NCBI RefSeq assembly: GCF_003013475.1
Contig: NZ_PXZO01000073.1
Location: 1 to 56,698, forward strand
DNA length: 56,698 nucleotides
Direction of reading: 5' to 3'
Source: Brevibacillus porteri
Lineage (GTDB): Bacteria > Bacillota > Bacilli > Brevibacillales > Brevibacillaceae
A model generated the notes under the pieces. It worked only from the letters and a program-made list of their open reading frames with translations. It searched no databases and was not told where the DNA came from. The position numbers and the translations under genes were made by a program. This document shows, piece after piece, positions 52,040 through 56,698 of the stretch. Within the stretch, counting starts at the first letter, position 1; every line of letters starts with the position of its first letter.

Positions 52040-52243
52040 TTACACACCGCCTCTATATTTTGTTAACCGACGAGCAACGTCTTTCTCGGTCAACATGTGA
52101 TGATCGGAGACATCAAAAAGAGCGCCAGCAATTTCGAACCTTTCGGCTCCAAACTGTGGTGCTCTTTCAATCCACTCCGTTTTCAGTAGTTTCGGTTCGG
52201 CTTTAGCAGCCTGCCGCTCTCGCGGTTCTTGCTGAGTTGTCAC
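52040..52243 (-). CDS. YqzN/YkzM-like small protein
   Basis: 67 aa. ERAPQFGAERFEIAGALFDV and TEKDVARRLTKYRGGV match the small proteins found just before the sheath in skin (YqzN) and PBSX (YkzM). GTG 52243 has GGAGG 10 bases upstream; TTG 52252 is too close. It overlaps the XkdJ stop (GTGA). Confidence 0.8.
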   Translation of the reverse strand: MTTQQEPRERQAAKAEPKLLKTEWIERAPQFGAERFEIAGALFDVSDHHMLTEKDVARRLTKYRGGV

Positions 52244-52710
52244 GATTTCCAATCCTCCTCGATTTCGAATGTGTGGACTCTCGGCATATCGGTTATAGGA
52301 ATCGGGACGGTATATTCAAAGCGAAAAGTAATCTCTGTCCGGTCTTTTTTGTCAGACCGAACCCGAAAAGTGGTGTTGTCGATGTTGATATACAGCCCGT
52401 CCGTCTTCCCGCGATAACTGTACCGCTCACGCCTTAATAATTGTCGGAGTGGCTCGGTAAAAATCGGTTCATAAACCTCTTGGCCTCCCTTTATCACTTT
52501 TTTGTGATGCAATACAATCCCCGCGTCGGAAATGATTTGGTACGACGTCAGAGTATTGCCACGTTCTGAAACCTCTTGGGTCTGAATGAACGCCACAGGT
52601 GGTTTAAAATTACCCGATAGCCACACATCCAAGCTGTACAGGATAGCGAGGGAAGGGAATGCCTCGTTGATTAAATCGATAATGCATGACAAAGCCCGGT
52701 TCTCCATCAC
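52240..52710 (-). CDS. XkdJ/YqbJ-like tail completion protein
   Basis: 156 aa. Position and content (YQIISDAGIVLHHKKVIKGG, TFRVRSDKKDRTEITFRFEY) match XkdJ. Probably at the head-tail or tail-terminator interface. GTG 52710 or ATG 52707 overlap the previous stop. Confidence 0.75.
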   Translation of the reverse strand: MMENRALSCIIDLINEAFPSLAILYSLDVWLSGNFKPPVAFIQTQEVSERGNTLTSYQIISDAGIVLHHKKVIKGGQEVYEPIFTEPLRQLLRRERYSYRGKTDGLYINIDNTTFRVRSDKKDRTEITFRFEYTVPIPITDMPRVHTFEIEEDWKS

Positions 52711-53189
52711 CTCAACATCCTTTCCAGCTCAGTTTGTAACATCCGTTCGAGCAGGGCCTTCATACCGCCTTGGAAATCTCTCAAGGCGATATCAAAATAT
52801 TTGCGGCCGATAAAACTACGAGGCTTGACCATGAAGCCACCTTTTGCAGATGGGTCATAGATGAACTTACCTACTCCATTCCAATACCCCGGAACGAAAT
52901 ACGACTTGTCGATCGTATAGCCTTCATTGAGGTACTCTGCATAGGTCAGATTGGAGCCGACTTCCAGCGACAAAGTGTTCCGGTCTCCATCGAACTGCCA
53001 AACGTTATTCTGATCGCCTTGCGTGAAGGAATTCCACAAGGTCCCTGTATCAATCAGGTCTTGACTGTCGAGCTCATCAATAACATGGTTGAGTAGTTCT
53101 TCCCCCAACTGGTAATAGATGCGCTGCATGATGTCAGGTAGCTCCCTGTTAAATTGCCCCATGCGCTCTTCAAACTGTTTGAAGTCCAC
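52707..53189 (-). CDS. HK97 gp10-like protein (XkdI)
   Basis: 160 aa. LLNHVIDELDSQDLIDTGTL and TYAEYLNEGYTIDKSY match the gp10/XkdI family, a head-tail joining component. The terminal coil (GMKALLERMLQTELERMLR) is typical. Confidence 0.83.
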   Translation of the reverse strand: MDFKQFEERMGQFNRELPDIMQRIYYQLGEELLNHVIDELDSQDLIDTGTLWNSFTQGDQNNVWQFDGDRNTLSLEVGSNLTYAEYLNEGYTIDKSYFVPGYWNGVGKFIYDPSAKGGFMVKPRSFIGRKYFDIALRDFQGGMKALLERMLQTELERMLR

Positions 53190-53515
53190 TACTCCGCACC
53201 CCGTTTTTGTTGGATCGCTGTCACAGCCAGAAACCGTCGCCCTGGTCTGGCATCAACCACAACAAACTCCCCAAGGTTAGGTAAATCAAGCCGATCATCT
53301 TTTCGTACCTCCTGACCCAATAAGAAGGCGAGTGACGCTTTATAATCCCATTCCACCGGATCGGTATTCGCTGGACGTTGCCACGACGATTCCACAGCAC
53401 GCACACAGCCGACAACTGTCTGTGGGGGTAACTCGGTAGTGGAAACTATGTTGCGCTCACCCTGAATCGTTCCTGTACGTTTCAGAACGATCTGATCATT
53501 CATCCGATGGTTCAT
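53189..53515 (-). CDS. XkdH-like head closure protein
   Basis: 108 aa. NDQIVLKRTGTIQGERNIVS and ESSWQRPANTDPVEWDYKAS match DUF3599/XkdH. Overlaps both neighbours by 1-4 bases, as is usual in the head-tail connector operon. Confidence 0.78.
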   Translation of the reverse strand: MNHRMNDQIVLKRTGTIQGERNIVSTTELPPQTVVGCVRAVESSWQRPANTDPVEWDYKASLAFLLGQEVRKDDRLDLPNLGEFVVVDARPGRRFLAVTAIQQKRGAE

Positions 53516-53892
53516 AAGATCATCGCCTTCACGTTACCCCCGTCAGTCGTTTCGGCTGTGAAGGACATCCACTGACGAAGCAAAGAATCGACCAGCGGGC
53601 TTCCTGTTGTGACAGCAGCTCTTTCAACCGACCAGGAGTAACCCTGATCACTTTCGGACATGATGCCCCGCGCTTCCGCACCCAGCACCTCGTCATTGTC
53701 CGTCAGGGCCATCCCCTCAACCAAACGGAAGTGAGCCACTTCTAGCCTTGCGTCATCGTCCACAAACGGCCGTGACGTGAAAAGCTCGATCCTTACCCTT
53801 GCCTCACTGATAAGATAGGAAAGCCGCTCAGGTGTCGAATCCCGAACGGCTCGTGTGCTACTCTGCTTCTTGACCTTCTCCGACGTCAGCAT
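53512..53892 (-). CDS. YqbG-like head-tail connector
   Basis: 126 aa. ERLSYLISEARVRIELFTSR and SWSVERAAVTTGSPLVDSLL match YqbG/DUF3199. Overlaps the upstream gene by 35 bases. Confidence 0.78.
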   Translation of the reverse strand: MLTSEKVKKQSSTRAVRDSTPERLSYLISEARVRIELFTSRPFVDDDARLEVAHFRLVEGMALTDNDEVLGAEARGIMSESDQGYSWSVERAAVTTGSPLVDSLLRQWMSFTAETTDGGNVKAMIL

Positions 53893-54097
53893 CTAATGAC
53901 CCTCCTTCTGGTGAGGAAGTATTTGTGGTCCCTTTTTGCTGACTGCTTGGTTTGTCTGGCTCATAAATCTTGAAGTCATCACATGTCTTTAATTTATCCA
54001 GCACTTTTTTATCCTTTATCTCAATTGGCTTGTCCTTTTGAAAACGAAACCCGAGAGTCTGGAGCGAATTATTCTCCCCAATATATGTGACGAGCAT
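53858..54097 (-). CDS. YqbF-like small protein
   Basis: 79 aa. FQKDKPIEIKDKKVLDKLKT and acidic tail. Located between major capsid and YqbG as in skin. Its start overlaps the capsid stop (TAATG). Confidence 0.72.
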   Translation of the reverse strand: MLVTYIGENNSLQTLGFRFQKDKPIEIKDKKVLDKLKTCDDFKIYEPDKPSSQQKGTTNTSSPEGGSLDADVGEGQEAE

Positions 54098-55032
54098 TAA
54101 AACTCAACCCCTTCAACGTAGGCAACCGCTGCCGGCTCCTCAAAGATTGGGTCGAAGTCGGAATGGATAGCATAGAAGCGCTTGTCAGCATAGATTGCCT
54201 CTTTACCCTCTGTCGTCTTCCGGATTTGCATGGCGTAGGTGTTAACCATCACGAAGTTAGGCTGATATGTGAAAATAACAGCGCCTTCTGGCATATGAGC
54301 AACTTCTTCTACATCATAAGAGTTGATTTTCTTTACGCCGCCAGTGATCTGCAACTGAATAGATGCGCTCGTGTCTTTTTCCGCCAGTCGTTGCAGACGC
54401 TCAGAGAACGTATTCGGATGCATGAAGTATTTGAATTGGCCTGCTGCCCGATGACGGGTAGGTACAGCTCGCTCCAATTCGAAAAAGATACCTAGTTTTT
54501 CAGCAGCAGTAATCGTTGCCCAATCGATGTAATTCCCTTTTGTTTTGGCAAGCTTCAGCCATCCGTCATTGAGCTTCAAGAAATCATAATCGGGGTTCGT
54601 ATTCGGTGTAACTGTATCACCGTTAAATCCGATGTCCTGCATATTGTCACCGTAATTCAGAGTCATATGTTTCAGAATGATCTGCTCAGCATTTTGGCCA
54701 CGTATGCGCTCGGTTTGTCGGATAAACTCCTCTGTAATTTCAAATGGCAGGACAGCAGGAGTAACAGAATAAGGAACTTGTGGGAAGTTTGGTGTTTTAG
54801 TGTTTGTTGCTTCTTTGTCCTCCACCTTTCCTCGAAGGTTTCGTCCGGTTACACCTATTTTGTCAATGGTCCCTTGAGCCGATGTGCGGGTTTCGTGTCG
54901 GATTCCTTTCAAAAATGCAGTGGAATCGTACGCCATTTCCATAAATTTATTGACTTGCTTGTAATTTAAAGCAGAAGTATCAACCGACGTTGTTGTTGCA
55001 GCTTTAGTAATGATTTGTCCATTTGTTCTCAT
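54097..55032 (-). CDS. Major capsid protein (XkdG/YqbE)
   Basis: 311 aa. QVNKFMEMAYDSTAFLKGIR, YGDNMQDIGFNGDTVTPNTN and the C-terminal KEAIYADKRFYAIHSDFDPI match XkdG. The ATG at 55032 has AAGGAGGGTGTACAC before it; the 55128 start is rejected. Forms the shell of the phage head. Confidence 0.88.
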   Translation of the reverse strand: MRTNGQIITKAATTTSVDTSALNYKQVNKFMEMAYDSTAFLKGIRHETRTSAQGTIDKIGVTGRNLRGKVEDKEATNTKTPNFPQVPYSVTPAVLPFEITEEFIRQTERIRGQNAEQIILKHMTLNYGDNMQDIGFNGDTVTPNTNPDYDFLKLNDGWLKLAKTKGNYIDWATITAAEKLGIFFELERAVPTRHRAAGQFKYFMHPNTFSERLQRLAEKDTSASIQLQITGGVKKINSYDVEEVAHMPEGAVIFTYQPNFVMVNTYAMQIRKTTEGKEAIYADKRFYAIHSDFDPIFEEPAAVAYVEGVEF

Positions 55033-55045
55033 GTGTACACCCTCC

Positions 55046-56236
55046 TTACAACAGCCCACTAAAGGAACTATCGTCTTCATTTTTTTGAATTGGATCTCCA
55101 GGCTGTTGCTGACTGGAACCTCTTGCATTTTTGATCAATTGGACCTCGTTCCCCAACGTTTCCATTTGCTTTGAAATAGGCTCTAATGCCTTGGCAACAG
55201 CTTCAGTCAATGCGGCCGTTGCCGGATCAGTTTGTTGCCCCTCGTCACCAGCTCCACCTTCTGCCTTCTTGAGCTCTGTTACTTCCGTCTGCAAATCAGT
55301 CAATTGCTTGGTAATTGGCGCCATAGCCGCAGCAACTGCTTTTTGAATATCTTCTGGTTTCATGTCTTCTTCCTCCTCGTCTCCTGCTTGGTCATCTACT
55401 TCTGCCAGCAGGTCGGTAATTGTGGTGTGGGCTTGTTTCAATTTGTCCAAGCGAGCTGCCGACAGCTTTTTCCCTGCCTTGGCAATTTGTTCAGGCGGTT
55501 TGCCCAACGCCTTCGCAATGTCGTTGGCTCCAAGAATCTCTTGCAGAATGTCGGCAAAGTCCTGAATCGCTTCTCTTGCCTTTTCTGGGTCACTTTCAAA
55601 CTCGTAACGATCCGTCTGCCAGTTGTAGCGCTGAACCGTACCCGAAAACGAACTCCAAGCAGTCCAGAAGTCGTTTGACTTCTTGTTACGCTCATACTTG
55701 TCTTTTACCTCGCCTTTGACGATGCGAGTCAATGCTTTGGCAATGGAATGCAGAAGCCCCTTCTCAACCGTTTCATTCCCGGTATCAGAAGAGGCTTCCT
55801 GAATTTTTTCGCGTTTTCCGACTCCCCACATGGAGAATCCTGTGATTTCGCCTTTTTCGATTTGTTCCCACGTATCTGCGTCCGTTACTTTTACACCAGC
55901 CACCCATGACCCCTTTTTGATTTCTTGATCGCCAAACGTCATGTCTACTGGAGCAATGTACGACTCCACGACATACCCTTTGTCAGCCTCTAGATCATGC
56001 TGTTTGTCAATGTTGTACGAGTTCTGGCGCTCCAAGAAACCATGAGCAGCCTTTTCAATTTCATCGGCTGTCATACTGTCTCCATGCGCGTCTGTGACGT
56101 CTGGCTCGTAGACAAGCCCATAAACAATCTGCTTGGCTTTGTCCGCTTTTGCAATACGAATGTCCTTCTGCAATGACTCCTTGCCCTCTTCCTTGATAAT
56201 GGCAAACGGGCGACCATTAGCACCCTTGTCCACCAA
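55046..56236 (-). CDS. XkdF-like prohead protease/scaffold, 5-prime end disrupted
   Basis: 396 aa from TTG 56236. N-terminal 150 residues are the XkdF serine protease domain (LVYEPDVTDAHGDSMTADEI, FSMWGVGKREK). The C-terminal half is a scaffold-like coiled coil (ITKQLTDLQTEVTELKKAEG). Homology continues upstream of the TTG (DARITHIS) until an in-frame TAA at 56261-56263. A GTG at 56276 with GGGGG upstream lies in another frame, and a 1-2 base change near 56258-56263 would join them. The gene is therefore probably a pseudogene or poorly expressed. Confidence 0.8.
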   Translation of the reverse strand: MVDKGANGRPFAIIKEEGKESLQKDIRIAKADKAKQIVYGLVYEPDVTDAHGDSMTADEIEKAAHGFLERQNSYNIDKQHDLEADKGYVVESYIAPVDMTFGDQEIKKGSWVAGVKVTDADTWEQIEKGEITGFSMWGVGKREKIQEASSDTGNETVEKGLLHSIAKALTRIVKGEVKDKYERNKKSNDFWTAWSSFSGTVQRYNWQTDRYEFESDPEKAREAIQDFADILQEILGANDIAKALGKPPEQIAKAGKKLSAARLDKLKQAHTTITDLLAEVDDQAGDEEEEDMKPEDIQKAVAAAMAPITKQLTDLQTEVTELKKAEGGAGDEGQQTDPATAALTEAVAKALEPISKQMETLGNEVQLIKNARGSSQQQPGDPIQKNEDDSSFSGLL

Positions 56237-56368
56237 TGAAATGTGCGTGATTCTTGCATCTTAGTTTATTAGTCACCTGTATTCACCCCCTTCCTAAAAT
56301 TTGAAATATTTGTTAGTATACCCAATAGTATCACTCCTTAACTATTAAAGTATGGAGGAAGAATTTTA

Positions 56369-56695
56369 ATGGATAAAAAGTTATCGAGTATTTTTTCTTT
56401 TTTGTTGGGTCTGGCTGTAATTATAGGCTCTCTAATTGCTATCTATTTTTTATTCAAAACTTTTTGGGAAACTTTTAAAGAACTACAGCCACCTGTTGCG
56501 GGTGCTTTTATTACTGGATTCGTGACAATAATAGTAGCTGTAGTATCATTAATTTTGGCGAAACGATATGAACTAAAAAAAGAAATTGAGCAATCTCACA
56601 GATCCAATAAGTTACCATTGTACGAAGAGTTCCTTGTTTTTTATTTCCGATTATTAATGTCCATCAGAACTGGAGAAACCTCTATAGCCCCCTAG
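56369..56695 (+). CDS. Small membrane protein, probably truncated
   Basis: 108 aa. Two membrane segments (FSFLLGLAVIIGSLIAIYFL and FITGFVTIIVAVVSLIL) and a cytoplasmic KKEIEQSHRSNKLPLYEEFL stretch. GGAGGAAG precedes the ATG. The chain stops soon after the second part of the soluble domain and may be shortened. It occupies, on the opposite strand, the place expected for the portal gene. Confidence 0.55.
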   Translation: MDKKLSSIFSFLLGLAVIIGSLIAIYFLFKTFWETFKELQPPVAGAFITGFVTIIVAVVSLILAKRYELKKEIEQSHRSNKLPLYEEFLVFYFRLLMSIRTGETSIAP

Positions 56696-56698
56696 AGA

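Larger units (their letters stand above)
28643..56698 (-). mobile_element. Skin/PBSX-type defective prophage, probable sigK-intervening element (left part)
   Basis: From the sigK break to the window edge lie a cargo zone and then minus-strand lysis, tail and head genes in skin/PBSX order. In B. subtilis skin the late genes also run toward spoIIIC, the same orientation as here. No integrase, portal or terminase is in the window. The right end, the N-terminal half of sigK and a SpoIVCA-like serine recombinase are predicted beyond it. At least 28 kb long. Confidence 0.75.

Noticed and set aside
1..56698. tRNA, rRNA or CRISPR loci
   Set aside because: None was recognised by eye on either strand; a covariance search was not possible.

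Overview
The window reads as a chromosomal segment of an endospore-forming Firmicute, most likely Brevibacillus or a near relative. The evidence is a sporulation sigma factor fragment, a caa3-type oxidase assembly cluster (CtaG, SCO, FixH/YtkA), Bacillales-type ABC-F, CarD, DUF2935 and CvfC proteins, strong AGGAGG ribosome binding sites, and a PBSX/skin-type defective prophage. The genus call is inference; no rRNA or tRNA gene is visible.

Positions 1 to about 25,960 are ordinary host chromosome: an orphan oligopeptide-binding lipoprotein, a class A beta-lactamase-like protein, an amine oxidase-type flavoprotein, a CvfC/YpgR-like HEAT protein, two double-GNAT proteins, an L,D-transpeptidase, an ABC-F ATPase (YfmR/Uup type), a SIR2 deacylase, a cupin, a PPP phosphatase, a DsbB/thioredoxin pair, the ctaG-sco-fixH copper/oxidase cluster, a MurF-like ligase divergent from a CapA-like protein, CarD, and a DUF606-Crp-DUF606 operon. 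Clear intrinsic terminators separate most units.

Positions 26,000 to 28,300 are decayed and AT-rich. They hold a broken copy of a secreted discoidin-like gene whose intact paralogue lies at 30,698, a 50-residue Lys-rich peptide with a C-x3-C-x4-C-x3-C tail, two small coupled membrane proteins, and remnants of a DUF1906 glycosidase-like and an XkdX-like phage gene.

Positions 28,350 to 28,643 encode only the C-terminal half of sporulation sigma factor SigK. It begins at the residue pair (Asn-Glu, DNA core AATGA) where the Bacillus subtilis skin element interrupts sigK. Everything from there to the right edge looks like the inside of a sigK-intervening element. First comes a cargo zone of about 8 kb (M23 peptidase, lipoprotein, discoidin/FN3 protein, ATP-dependent DNA ligase, SleB-like hydrolase, small sigma/HTH pair, RCC1-repeat protein). 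Then comes a minus-strand contractile-tail prophage module whose order and orientation match skin/PBSX: lysis genes, XkdX, tail fibre, XkdU, T, S, R, Q, P, the tape measure, the tail chaperone, XkdM, sheath XkdK, YqzN, XkdJ, I, H, G, YqbF, major capsid and XkdF. The N-terminal half of sigK and the recombinase, if present, would lie beyond the right edge.

Three points stand out. The first is the probable skin-like element. The second is a textbook A_AAA_AAC slippery site at the end of the tail-chaperone gene, giving a 52-codon frameshift extension. The third is a duplicated secreted-protein unit with a nearly identical 74-residue C-terminal module, one copy of which was broken partly by expansion of an 8-bp repeat. 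The prophage looks defective: xkdF has a 5-prime frame lesion, and a host-like plus-strand gene sits where the portal gene is expected.
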